DNA of 7,921 nt from Longimicrobium sp. (GCA_030446945.1 JAUJMI010000156.1:1-7921), one strand, 5' to 3'. Numbered from the stretch's first letter, positions 1 to 6,850 are shown. The notes: generated by a model not told the origin, from the letters alone. Numbers and translations: made by a program.

Positions 1-1145
1 GCGGGGCCGAGGGGGCGCCCACGCTGCTGGTCTACGGCCACTACGACGTGCAGCCTCCCGAGCCGCTCGACGAGTGGAAGTCGCCCCCGTTCGAGCCGGT
101 GGTGACGGACGGGCGCGTCTACGCCCGCGGCTCGGTGGACGACAAAGGGCAGGTGTACCTCCACCTCAAGGCCGTGGAGGCGCACCTGGCGGAGAACGGG
201 TCGCTGCCGGTCAACGTCGTCTTCCTGGTCGAAGGGGAGGAGGAGGTCGGCTCGCCGAACCTGGGCGGCTTCCTCAAGGAGCACGTGGAGCGGCTGCGCT
301 GCGACGCGGTGATGATCTCGGACACGACCATGTTCGCGCCCGGCCTGCCGTCGATCACGGTGGGGCTGCGCGGGCTGGCGTACATGGAGGTGCGCGTGCA
401 GGGGCCGTCAGTGGACCTGCACTCCGGCGCGTACGGCGGCGCGGTGGTCAACCCGGCGCTCGTCCTCGCCCGCATCCTGGCGCAGCTCCACGACGAGCAG
501 GGGCGCATCACCGTCCCCGGCTTCTACGACCGCGTGCGCGAGCTGACGGCCGAGCAGCGCGCCGCCATCGCCGCCCTTCCCTTCGAGGAGGAGGGGCTGC
601 GCGAGGAGGTCGGCGCGCCGGCGCTGGGGGGTGAGGCGGGGTACGGGTCGGTGGAGCGCATCTGGGCGCGGCCCACGCTGGACGTCAACGGCCTCCTCTC
701 CGGCTACACCGGCGAGGGCGCCAAGACGGTGCTTCCCGCGCGCGCGATGGCCAAGGTGTCCATGCGCCTGGTGCCGGACCAGGACTACAAGGAGATCGAG
801 CGCATCTTCATCGACCACGTCAGGTCGCTGGCGCCGGGAGGAGTGACGGTGGAGGTGGAGGCGCTGCACGGCGGGCAGCCCTGGTTCGCGGAGCCGGAGG
901 GGAAGGTCTTCGACGCCGCCAAGCGCGCCCTGGCCCGCGCCTACGGCAAGGACCCGGTGATGATCCGCGAGGGCGGCTCCATCCCCATCGTCCAGTCGTT
1001 TCAGGAGACGCTGAACGCGCCGGTGGTCCTGATCGGCTTCGGGCTGCCGGGCGAGAACGCGCACGCGCCCAACGAGTGGATGTCGGTGGAGAACTTCCAC
1101 GTGGGCGCGGAGGCGATCGCCGCGCTGTACGAGGAGCTGCGGTGA
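1..1145 (+). CDS. M20-family metallodipeptidase (CNDP/PepV-like), 5' end outside window
   Basis: This is the C-terminal 380 codons of a di-zinc aminoacyl dipeptidase/carboxypeptidase of the M20 (ArgE/DapE/CNDP2) family. The reading frame is open from base 3, so the start lies upstream of the window; full-length relatives are about 450 residues. Seen directly: the first metal motif YGHYDVQP (His codon 39-41), the bridging-Asp motif ARGSVDDKG (Asp codons 138-143), the catalytic and metal Glu motif EGEEEVGS (from 231), MISDTTMF with a probable metal Asp, and the C-terminal metal His in GENAHAPNEW (His codon 1062-1064). All expected ligands are present, so the enzyme looks active. The central part, with DLHSGAYGGAVVNP, is the lid/dimerisation domain typical of the CNDP branch. 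The ORF ends in TGA, overlapping the start of the next peptidase. The family cleaves dipeptides in the cytoplasm; the exact substrate cannot be read from sequence. Confidence 0.95.
   Translation, partial: GAEGAPTLLVYGHYDVQPPEPLDEWKSPPFEPVVTDGRVYARGSVDDKGQVYLHLKAVEAHLAENGSLPVNVVFLVEGEEEVGSPNLGGFLKEHVERLRCDAVMISDTTMFAPGLPSITVGLRGLAYMEVRVQGPSVDLHSGAYGGAVVNPALVLARILAQLHDEQGRITVPGFYDRVRELTAEQRAAIAALPFEEEGLREEVGAPALGGEAGYGSVERIWARPTLDVNGLLSGYTGEGAKTVLPARAMAKVSMRLVPDQDYKEIERIFIDHVRSLAPGGVTVEVEALHGGQPWFAEPEGKVFDAAKRALARAYGKDPVMIREGGSIPIVQSFQETLNAPVVLIGFGLPGENAHAPNEWMSVENFHVGAEAIAALYEELR
1131..1136 (+). promoter_or_regulatory. Ribosome binding site GAGGAG inside the M20 gene
   Basis: GAGGAG lies 5 nt before the GTG at 1142, within the last codons of the upstream dipeptidase gene. 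It fixes the start of the M2-type peptidase at 1142. With the 4-nt GTGA stop/start overlap it indicates translational coupling of the two genes. Confidence 0.75.
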
Positions 1146-2758
1146 TCTCACCGGGCGAGACGACGGCGGAGGCGGAGGTCCGCGCCTTCGTCGAGGGACA
1201 CGTGGAGACGATCGCCCCGCTCATGCGCGAGTCTAACCTGGCGGCGTGGGACGCGGCGACCGGCGCGGACACGCAGGCGCAAGAGCGCTCCGCCCGCGCC
1301 CGCGCCGCGTACAAGACCGTGTACGCGGACCCGGTGAACGCGCGAAACGTGCGCACCTGGCTCGCCAGCGAGGACGTGCGCGATCCCCTGCTCCGCCGCC
1401 AGCTGGTGCTGCTGGACAACGAGTACACGGGGAACCAGCTCCCGCCCGAGACCATCGAGGACCTGGTGCGCCGCGCAACGGAGCTGGAGCAGACCTTCAC
1501 CGAGTTCCGCGCCACCTTTGCCGGCGAGCGCGTCACCAACAACCAGCTCCTGGACGTCCTGCGGGAAGAGCGCGACGTGGCCACTCGGCGCGAAGCTTGG
1601 GAGGCGAGCAAGCAGATCGGCCGCGAGGTGGCCGAGCCGCTCCGCGAGCTGGTGCGGCGCAGGAACGCCGCGGCGCGCTCGCTCGGCTTCCCCGACTACT
1701 ACGTGATGGAGCTGCGCCTGCAGGAGCTGGACGAGGAGCGGCTCTTCGCCATCTTGGACGAGTTCCGCGACCGCACCGACGCCCCCTTTCGCCGCTTCCG
1801 CAACGAGCTGGACGCGCGCCTCGCCGCCCGCTTCGGATCGGCCGCCGAGGCGCTGCGCCCCTGGCACTGGGAGGACCCCTTCGGCCAGGAAGCCCCCGGC
1901 GTGGGCACGGTGGAGCTGGACGACGTATTCCGCGACCGCGACGCGGTGCGGGTGGCCGCCGATTTCTTTCGCGGCATCGGCCTCCCCGCCGACGACGTGC
2001 TCGCGCGCAGCGACCTGTACGAGCGCGAGGGCAAGGACCAGCACGCCTTCTGCATCGACATGGACCGCGACGGCGACGTGCGCATCCTGTGCAACATGCG
2101 CCCGAACGAGAAGTGGATGGGCACCCTCCTCCACGAGCTGGGCCACGCGGTGTACGACAGCTACGTGCCGCGCGACCTTCCGTTCATCGTCCGCGGCCCT
2201 GCCCACATCCTCTCCACCGAGGCGGTGGCCATGTACATGGGCCGCCTCACGCGCGACCCCGCCTGGCTGCGCGAGGTGATGGGCGCCGGACTGGGCGAGG
2301 ACGAGGCGGCCGATGTGCGCGCCCAGCTGCGCGCCGCCATGCTGGTGGCCGCGCGCTGGATGCTGGTGATGGCGTACTTCGAGCGCGAGCTGTACCGCGA
2401 CCCGGACCGCGCCGACCTGAACGCGCTCTGGTGGGAGCTGGTGGAGCGCCTCCAGATGGTGCGCCGCCCCGACGGCCGCGACGAGCCGGACTGGGCCTCC
2501 AAGATCCACCTCTCGGGCGCGCCGGTCTACTACCACGACTACCTGCTGGGCGAGCTGATGGCCTCGCAGATGTCCGCCGCCGCGCGCCGCGGCATCCCCG
2601 GCGGCCGCAGCATCGCGGGCCAGGAGCCGGTGGGCCGCTTCTTCCGCGAGCGCATCTTTCGGCCCGGCGCCTCGCTGGGCTGGAACGAGCTGCTGGTGCA
2701 CGCCACGGGCGAGGGGCTGTCGCCGCGCTTCTTCGTGGAGGAGTTCGTGGAGGGGTAG
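1142..2758 (+). CDS. M2/M3-type (ACE-like) zinc metallopeptidase, 538 aa
   Basis: Gluzincin metallopeptidase resembling bacterial M2 peptidyl-dipeptidases, the family of angiotensin-converting enzyme. Seen: an almost wholly helical protein with an N-terminal NLAAWDAATGAD segment (residues 32-43) like the M2 N-terminus; LRPWHWEDPFGQEAPG in the middle; the zinc motif HELGH (331-335); the third zinc ligand Glu360, 25 residues after the second His; and KIHLSGAPVYYHDYLLGE (His456, Tyr463/464/467), which corresponds to the substrate-binding His/Tyr block of ACE. Family members remove C-terminal dipeptides, but related M3 enzymes are oligoendopeptidases, so the cleavage mode is inferred. There is no signal peptide, unlike secreted ACE homologues, suggesting a cytosolic enzyme. 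The GTG start was chosen for its ribosome binding site and the 4-nt overlap with the upstream gene; starting further upstream would read into the dipeptidase gene. Coupling to a dipeptidase supports a role in peptide catabolism. M2 is favoured over M3 because the ELPSQ-type M3 motif after HExxH is absent. Confidence 0.88.
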   Translation: MISPGETTAEAEVRAFVEGHVETIAPLMRESNLAAWDAATGADTQAQERSARARAAYKTVYADPVNARNVRTWLASEDVRDPLLRRQLVLLDNEYTGNQLPPETIEDLVRRATELEQTFTEFRATFAGERVTNNQLLDVLREERDVATRREAWEASKQIGREVAEPLRELVRRRNAAARSLGFPDYYVMELRLQELDEERLFAILDEFRDRTDAPFRRFRNELDARLAARFGSAAEALRPWHWEDPFGQEAPGVGTVELDDVFRDRDAVRVAADFFRGIGLPADDVLARSDLYEREGKDQHAFCIDMDRDGDVRILCNMRPNEKWMGTLLHELGHAVYDSYVPRDLPFIVRGPAHILSTEAVAMYMGRLTRDPAWLREVMGAGLGEDEAADVRAQLRAAMLVAARWMLVMAYFERELYRDPDRADLNALWWELVERLQMVRRPDGRDEPDWASKIHLSGAPVYYHDYLLGELMASQMSAAARRGIPGGRSIAGQEPVGRFFRERIFRPGASLGWNELLVHATGEGLSPRFFVEEFVEG

Positions 2759-2776
2759 GGCCCGTCGCTCCGGGAC

Positions 2777-2814
2777 GCGCCCCCTCCGCCGAAACTGCCT
2801 GGGGGAGGGGGCGC
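2777..2814 (+). terminator. GC-rich hairpin after the M2-type peptidase gene
   Basis: GCGCCCCCTCC (2777-2787) pairs perfectly with GGAGGGGGCGC (2804-2814), and the stem can be extended to 14 bp with one mismatch around a loop near 2791-2800. It starts 18 nt after the stop codon. There is no T-tract on either strand, so it is either a non-canonical terminator or mRNA 3'-end stabiliser for the M20-M2 operon, or an outer module of the neighbouring repeat element. The hairpin is clear; the function is inferred. Confidence 0.45.
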
Positions 2815-2866
2815 TCGCATGCATGGGTGCGGGGTTGCAGAGGCCGGAGCGGGGCATGCACCGCAG

Positions 2867-3116
2867 CCCTCACCCCACCCCGGCCCTCTCTGCGCCGAGG
2901 GTGAGGAAGGGCGCGACGCATCGCGCCCGTACCACACACGGCGGAACGGGCGGGGTGCACCCTTTCTCCCGCTTGCGGGGGAGAGGGGGCGGCCGCGTTC
3001 CACGAGCCCTGCCAAAGCGACGGACCTCCGCCCCCTCTCTCGACCACGGCGAGGGCGCAGCCCTCTCCTGTTATCGGGAGAGGGGGCAGGCGAGTGTAAC
3101 GAGCCGGGGGTGAGGG
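2867..3116. repeat. 250-bp palindrome-rich intergenic element with 10-bp inverted ends
   Basis: The stretch begins with CCCTCACCCC (2867-2876) and ends with its exact reverse complement GGGGTGAGGG (3107-3116), one base before the psd stop codon. Inside are further inverted repeats: CCTCACCC (2868-2875) with GGGTGAGG (2899-2906); GGGCGCGA (2909-2916) with TCGCGCCC (2921-2928) around a 4-nt loop; the 10-nt palindrome GGGTGCACCC (2953-2962); an imperfect CTCCCGC/GCGGG hairpin (2966-2983); GCCCCCTCTC (3030-3039) with GAGAGGGGGC (3078-3087); and CCCTCTCC (3061-3068) with GGAGAGGG (3077-3084). It has no credible gene. It resembles the dispersed REP/MITE-like intergenic elements of high-GC bacteria and sits between convergent genes, where such elements often serve as 3'-end structures. 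Membership in a repeat family cannot be shown from one copy. Confidence 0.6.
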
Positions 3117-3117
3117 G

Positions 3118-4017
3118 CTACCCCGCCCTCGCGATCCCGCTCCCCAGCCGCACGGGGGCGCCCGCCACGCTCCCCTCCGCCAGCTCCACGCGGCCGGGCT
3201 CGAACACCAGCACCACGGTGGACCCCAGGTGGAAGGTCATGATCTCGTCGCCCTGCGCGATGGGGATGGGCGGGTCGTACGCTTTGGTGGCCGCTGCGAG
3301 GCCGCGGCGGTTGGTGACCCACGACGAAGTGCCGGCGGGGGCGTTCCAGGCAGGGTCGAAGGCGGCGGAGATGCGGCCGACATTGTAGGCGCCCACCGCC
3401 ACCATCGCCACGCGGCCGAGGGGGCCGTCGATGTAGGCCAGCAGGCGCTCGTTGCGGGCGAAGAGGTCCGGGAGGTGCGCCACGGCGGGGGCATTCACCG
3501 GGAGGAGCGCCCCGGGGATGTGGCGCGCGCGCGGAACCACGCCGCCGGACGGCGAGTGGATGCGGTGGTAGTCGCGCGGGCTCAGGTAGATGGTGGCGAA
3601 GGCGCCGCCCTCGAACCGCTCCCACTCCGCGCCGTCGTCCAGCAGGCTGGCCAGCGTGTACTGGCGGCCCTTGGCCTGGATCAGCTTCCCCTCCGTCACC
3701 CGCCCCACCTGGCCGAAGACGCCGTCCACCGGGGATGCGGCGACGCGCGGGTCGGCGGGCCAGGTGCGGGCGCCGTCCTTCAGCTTGCGTACGAAGAAGC
3801 GGTTCAGCGACGGGTACTCCTCCAGCGGCAGCTCGCACTCGCTGACGTCGGCGCCGACGGCGCGGGCGAAGGCGCCCAGGACCGGGCGGCGCAGGAGGCG
3901 CGGCAGGGGCGTGTCCGCGATGCGGCCGAAGGCGCGGGAGAGGGTGCCCTGCGGAACACGCCCCAGGACGCGGAGCAACGCGCGGGCGCGGGCGGACGGA
4001 AGGTCGGTCTGGCTCAT
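3118..4017 (-). CDS. psd: Phosphatidylserine decarboxylase proenzyme, 299 aa
   Basis: Membrane-associated pyruvoyl enzyme that decarboxylates phosphatidylserine to phosphatidylethanolamine, the last step of PE synthesis. Seen: the N-terminal PQGTLSRAFGRIAD region (22-35); EEYPSLNRFFVRKLK (66-80), typical of the long bacterial (E. coli-type) form; SPVDG with Asp98; SPRDYHRIHSP with His151 and His154; and the LGST self-cleavage motif at 264-267. In the family, cleavage between Gly265 and Ser266 gives a beta chain (about 265 residues) and a small alpha chain (34 residues) whose N-terminal Ser becomes the pyruvoyl group; the Asp-His-Ser triad for this is intact. Length is slightly below E. coli Psd (322 aa). 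The ATG at 4017 precedes MSQTDLPSAR; no good Shine-Dalgarno lies before it, and an in-frame upstream extension to 4137 would cross the promoter region of the divergent gene and lacks family similarity. It is transcribed opposite to both neighbours, so it is probably monocistronic. Confidence 0.95.
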   Translation of the reverse strand: MSQTDLPSARARALLRVLGRVPQGTLSRAFGRIADTPLPRLLRRPVLGAFARAVGADVSECELPLEEYPSLNRFFVRKLKDGARTWPADPRVAASPVDGVFGQVGRVTEGKLIQAKGRQYTLASLLDDGAEWERFEGGAFATIYLSPRDYHRIHSPSGGVVPRARHIPGALLPVNAPAVAHLPDLFARNERLLAYIDGPLGRVAMVAVGAYNVGRISAAFDPAWNAPAGTSSWVTNRRGLAAATKAYDPPIPIAQGDEIMTFHLGSTVVLVFEPGRVELAEGSVAGAPVRLGSGIARAG

Positions 4018-4019
4018 GG

Positions 4020-4032
4020 CATTCGGCGAATG
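4020..4032. promoter_or_regulatory. 13-nt palindrome next to the psd start codon
   Basis: CATTCG-G-CGAATG is a perfect inverted repeat that ends 2 nt before the psd ATG (read on the - strand). It occupies the place where a ribosome binding site would be expected, and no AGGAGG-like sequence is present there. It could be a small operator or a weak leader hairpin. CATTCGGCG recurs once at 4089-4097 on the + strand. The function is inferred only. Confidence 0.3.
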
Positions 4033-4083
4033 AAGATTGCGCGCCGCCTCTTCCGTGGCGCGGGAGCGGAACGGCCTCCGAAG

Positions 4084-4092
4084 TGTTACATT
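4084..4092 (+). promoter_or_regulatory. Candidate extended -10 for the M16 operon
   Basis: TGTTACATT contains TG-n-TACATT, matching the extended -10 pattern (TGnTATAAT) at 4 of 6 core positions. It is one of the few AT-containing stretches in the 137-bp divergent gap and lies 63 nt before the GTG start of the first M16 gene. No recognisable -35 lies 17 nt upstream, which is tolerated with an extended -10. Weak evidence. Confidence 0.3.
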
Positions 4093-4097
4093 CGGCG

Positions 4098-4131
4098 GCT
4101 TCGCACAGGGCGCGCCGTGCGCCGGCGAAGC
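4098..4131 (+). other. Leader hairpin upstream of the M16 operon
   Basis: GCTTCGC (4098-4104) pairs with GCGAAGC (4125-4131), and inside it GGCGC (4109-4113) pairs with GCGCC (4119-4123) around a 5-nt loop, with an asymmetric internal loop between the two stems. If the -10 at 4087-4092 is used, this would lie at the very 5' end of the mRNA and could stabilise it. No T-tract follows, so it is not an intrinsic terminator. Confidence 0.35.
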
Positions 4132-4154
4132 GAGCAACCCGGAGACGAATCGAC

Positions 4155-5459
4155 GTGCAGGATACCCACGACGCCCCCTTTCGCATCGAGTCGCGCACGC
4201 AGGTTCTGCGCAACGGGATGCGGATCGTGGCCCACGAAGACCGCACCGCGCCGCTGGTGGCCGTGCACCTCATGTACCGCGTCGGGTCGCGAGACGAGCG
4301 GCCGGGGCGCACCGGACTCGCCCACCTGCTGGAGCACCTGATGTTCGAGGGCTCGCAGCACGCTCCCAAGGGCGACTTCGACGACCTGCTGGAGCGGGTG
4401 GGCGGCACCAACAACGGCTCCACCTGGCTCGACCGAACGAACTACTACGAGACCGTCCCCTCGCACGCGGTCGAGCTTCCGCTCTGGCTGGAGCGCGACC
4501 GTATGGCCTTCTTCCTCCCCACGCTCAACGAGGAAACGCTCGAGGTGCAGCGCGGGGTGGTGATCAACGAGCGCCGCCAGAGCTTTGAGAACCGCCCCTA
4601 CGGCATGGCCGACGAGCGGCTGCACGAGCTCCTCTTCCCCGGCGGGCACCCGTACTCCTGGCCCACCATCGGCTACACGCGCGACCTTGACGCGATGACC
4701 CTGGAGGACGCGCGCACATTCTATTCGACGTACTACACCGCCGGCAACGCGGTGCTGGTGTTCGCCGGAGACATCGCGGCGGAGGATGCCTTCGCGCTGG
4801 CCGAGCGCTACTTCGGCGACCTGCCCTCCGGCCCCGTGCTTCCGGATCCGGCGCGGAGTGACGCGCTCCCCTCGGTCGGGGTGCGCGAGACGATGGAGGA
4901 CGCCGTCTCCTTTCCGCGCACGTACCGCGCGTGGGCGGTGCCCGGCTACGGCACGCGCGACTGGGTGGCGCTCGACGTGCTCGCGTACCTGCTGGCGGAC
5001 GGAGAGAGCTCGCGCCTGCAGCGGGCGCTCGTGCGCGAGGGGCAGCTTGCGCAGGACGTGGACACCTACCTGTACCCGACGGCGCTGTGCGGCATCTTCG
5101 GCATCGTCTCCACCGCCCGCTCGGGGGTGGACGTTGACACGGTGGACGCCGCTATCCGGCATGTGCTGGATTCCGTGGCGCGCGGCGACGTGGGCGAGGA
5201 CGAGGTGCTGGGGGCCGTACGCCGGGTGCGGCGCGACCACGTTGGGCAGCTCGCCACGGTGGAGGAGCGCGCCGACGCGCTGGCCTACGCCGCGACCGTG
5301 CTCGGTGACGCGGAGGCCCTCAACCGAGTCTCCGCACTGTACGACGAGATCACGGCGGAGGACGTGGAGCGCGTTGCGGCGCAGTACCTGGACGAAAGCC
5401 GCGGCGTGACGCTGCTGGTGCTGCCTGACGAGGCCGAGGAGGTACAGGATGCCGCCTAG
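4155..5459 (+). CDS. M16B peptidase, catalytic (zinc-binding) subunit, 434 aa
   Basis: Insulinase/pitrilysin-family metallopeptidase of the short M16B (processing-peptidase-like) type. Seen: the N-terminal strand VLRNGMRIVAHED; the inverted zinc motif HLLEH (His57, Glu60, His61) in GLAHLLEHLMFEG; GGTNNGSTWLDRTNYYETVP, the usual substrate-strand region; and VVINERR with Glu139 as third ligand, 78 residues after His61 as expected. The C-terminal half-domain keeps the fold (LLADGESSRLQRALVREG), but the Tyr seven residues after Arg294 is missing (an Asp is there), so the R/Y pair needed for catalysis is absent in cis. This matches the zinc subunit of heterodimeric M16B enzymes, the partner being the next gene. 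There is no signal peptide; it is probably cytosolic, degrading unfolded peptides in a clam-shell chamber. The GTG start is supported by GGAG at 4141-4144 and by family length. ATG at 4083 would add an Arg/Ala-rich tail lacking similarity. Confidence 0.92.
   Translation: MQDTHDAPFRIESRTQVLRNGMRIVAHEDRTAPLVAVHLMYRVGSRDERPGRTGLAHLLEHLMFEGSQHAPKGDFDDLLERVGGTNNGSTWLDRTNYYETVPSHAVELPLWLERDRMAFFLPTLNEETLEVQRGVVINERRQSFENRPYGMADERLHELLFPGGHPYSWPTIGYTRDLDAMTLEDARTFYSTYYTAGNAVLVFAGDIAAEDAFALAERYFGDLPSGPVLPDPARSDALPSVGVRETMEDAVSFPRTYRAWAVPGYGTRDWVALDVLAYLLADGESSRLQRALVREGQLAQDVDTYLYPTALCGIFGIVSTARSGVDVDTVDAAIRHVLDSVARGDVGEDEVLGAVRRVRRDHVGQLATVEERADALAYAATVLGDAEALNRVSALYDEITAEDVERVAAQYLDESRGVTLLVLPDEAEEVQDAA
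5437..5442 (+). promoter_or_regulatory. Ribosome binding site AGGAGG for the second M16 gene
   Basis: A perfect AGGAGG lies 6 nt before the ATG at 5449 and inside the end of the first M16 gene. It fixes the start of the second gene; the 11-nt overlap of the two genes implies coupled, near-equal translation, as expected for a heterodimer. Confidence 0.85.
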
Positions 5460-6765
5460 CCCCGTCTTCCTTCCCGCCCCGTCCATCGGCGCGCCGCCGG
5501 CGCCGCGCGTGCCGCGCCCGGAGCGATATACGCTGTCGAACGGGCTGCGCGTGGTCGCGGCGCGCATGGGCGAGATCCCGCAGGTGGTGCTGCGGCTGGC
5601 GATCTCGGCCGGCTCCGCCGCGGAGCCGCGCGACCGCCCGGGGACGGCGGCGCTGGTGGGGCACCTCCTCACCGAAGGGACCGAGCTGCACACCGCGCAG
5701 GAGCTCAACGCCCGCGTGGACTACCTGGGCGCCCTGCTGCACGCCAACGTCGGCCACGACTACGCGGAAGCCGAGGCTGTGCTCCTCCACGAGACGCTGG
5801 AAGAGGGGATCCACCTCCTCGCCGAGATCGTTACCCGCCCCTCCTTCCCGGACGCGGAGGTGGAGCGGATCAGGAACGAGTCGCTCGACGCGCTGGTCGC
5901 CCGGGAGGACGAGCCGGGGAACGTGGCCGACGACCGTGTGTCGCTGGAGGTGTTCGGCGCGGATCACCCGTACGGCCGCCCCTACTTCGGCACGGCGGAG
6001 GGGATCGCCGGGGTGACGAGGGACGAGCTGGTCGAGTTCCACGCGCGGCACTACCGCCCCGCGGGCGCCTACCTGGTGGCGGCGGGCGACTTCGAGCCGG
6101 GCGCGCTGCGCGAGATGCTGGAAGCGGCCTTCGCGGGGTGGGCCGGCGAGGGGCCGGCCGTCGAGTACCCCGCAGAGGTCGGCGACACGCCGGAGGCAGC
6201 GGGCCGGCTCGTCGTGTTTCCCTGGGAAGCGGCGGCGCAGTCCGAGATCCGCATCGCGGGTCGCGGGATCGACCGCCGCTCGCCCGACTGGGTGCGCGGC
6301 GCGGTGGCCAACTACATCCTGGGCGGCAGCACCATCACCGGCCGCCTCGGCGCCAACCTGCGCGAGGAGAAGGGTTGGACCTACGGCGCCAATTCCGCCT
6401 TCTCGGCGGGCGTGGCGCGTGGCGGCTGGACGGCGCACACCGCCGTGGACGTGGAGGTGACCGCCGATGCCGTGGAGGAGATGCTGCGCGAGATGCGGCG
6501 GATGGCGGAGGAGCCGGTGGACGAGGCGGAGCTGCGGCGCGCCCGAGACGCCATGGTCCTCTCCCTGCCGAGAGCCTTCGAGACGCCGGGGCAGGTGGCG
6601 AGCCGGCTGGGGACGCTGGAGGCGTACGGGCTGCCGCACGACTACTGGGACCGCTACCCCGCCGCGGTGCAGGCGGTGACGGCGGAGGACGTGCGGCGCA
6701 TCGCCAGCGAGCGCTTCCACCCGGACCGCGTGGTACGGGTGGTGGTGGGAGACGGCGTGGCGTGA
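5449..6765 (+). CDS. M16B peptidase, non-zinc (R/Y) partner subunit, 438 aa
   Basis: Second insulinase-family subunit. The N-terminus is Pro-rich (residues 1-25), followed by the fold start YTLSNGLRVVAARM. Where the zinc motif should be, the sequence is AALVGH: aligned with HLLEH, the first His is Ala68 and the Glu is Gly71, with only His72 kept, so zinc cannot be bound in the normal way. In contrast, the C-terminal domain has GGSTITGRLGANLREEKGWTYG with Arg305 and Tyr312, spaced seven apart: the R/Y pair that binds substrate and completes the active site. Together with the preceding gene this is the complementary pattern of heterodimeric M16B peptidases (for example the Sphingomonas Sph2681/Sph2682 pair and mitochondrial processing peptidase). 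There is no signal peptide. It overlaps its partner by 11 nt and has a strong ribosome binding site. Annotators may label it simply 'insulinase family protein'; by itself it is expected to be inactive. Confidence 0.92.
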   Translation: MPPSPVFLPAPSIGAPPAPRVPRPERYTLSNGLRVVAARMGEIPQVVLRLAISAGSAAEPRDRPGTAALVGHLLTEGTELHTAQELNARVDYLGALLHANVGHDYAEAEAVLLHETLEEGIHLLAEIVTRPSFPDAEVERIRNESLDALVAREDEPGNVADDRVSLEVFGADHPYGRPYFGTAEGIAGVTRDELVEFHARHYRPAGAYLVAAGDFEPGALREMLEAAFAGWAGEGPAVEYPAEVGDTPEAAGRLVVFPWEAAAQSEIRIAGRGIDRRSPDWVRGAVANYILGGSTITGRLGANLREEKGWTYGANSAFSAGVARGGWTAHTAVDVEVTADAVEEMLREMRRMAEEPVDEAELRRARDAMVLSLPRAFETPGQVASRLGTLEAYGLPHDYWDRYPAAVQAVTAEDVRRIASERFHPDRVVRVVVGDGVA

Positions 6766-6778
6766 CGGGGGAACGGAA

Positions 6779-6817
6779 AACGCGGGTGGAGCGGCCGTGT
6801 GCCGCCCCACCCGCGTT
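6779..6817. terminator. Bidirectional intrinsic terminator hairpin
   Basis: Bases 6779-6795 pair with 6801-6817 to form a 17-bp stem with one A-C mismatch and a 5-nt loop (CGTGT). On the - strand the stem runs straight into a TTTT run followed by CC (bases 6775-6780 as seen on the + strand), the classic intrinsic terminator layout for the zinc-ribbon gene that ends at 6851. On the + strand it begins 13 nt after the M16 operon stop but has no T-tract, so it would work less well in that direction. Its position between convergent genes fits shared use. Confidence 0.8.
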
Positions 6818-6850
6818 CGCCAGACCTCGCCCGGGGATGGCTCCCCGCGG

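Noticed and set aside
1148..2857. Long - strand open frame (569 codons) antisense to the M2-type peptidase
   Set aside because: His/Val/Ala-rich antisense shadow created by GC-biased codons; the + strand frame carries HELGH and the other zinc-peptidase motifs.
1246..2904. Open frame of 552 codons on the + strand overlapping the M2-type peptidase
   Set aside because: Arg/Ala/Gly/Pro-rich shadow of the real gene in a different frame, with no start context and no recognisable domain.
2759..3117. CRISPR array
   Set aside because: The repeated words are palindromic, unevenly spaced and of differing length; there are no regular direct repeats with unique spacers.
2819..3388. Open frames through the intergenic palindromic region (also 2823-3113)
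   Set aside because: Low-complexity Arg/Pro/Gly translation running through nested inverted repeats and into antisense psd; no ribosome binding site.
3071..4423. Long - strand open frame (450 codons) across psd and its promoter region
   Set aside because: It is an alternate frame of psd; its translation is dominated by Arg/Pro/Ala/Gly with no family motifs, while the psd frame has all catalytic motifs. Such frames are common at this GC content.
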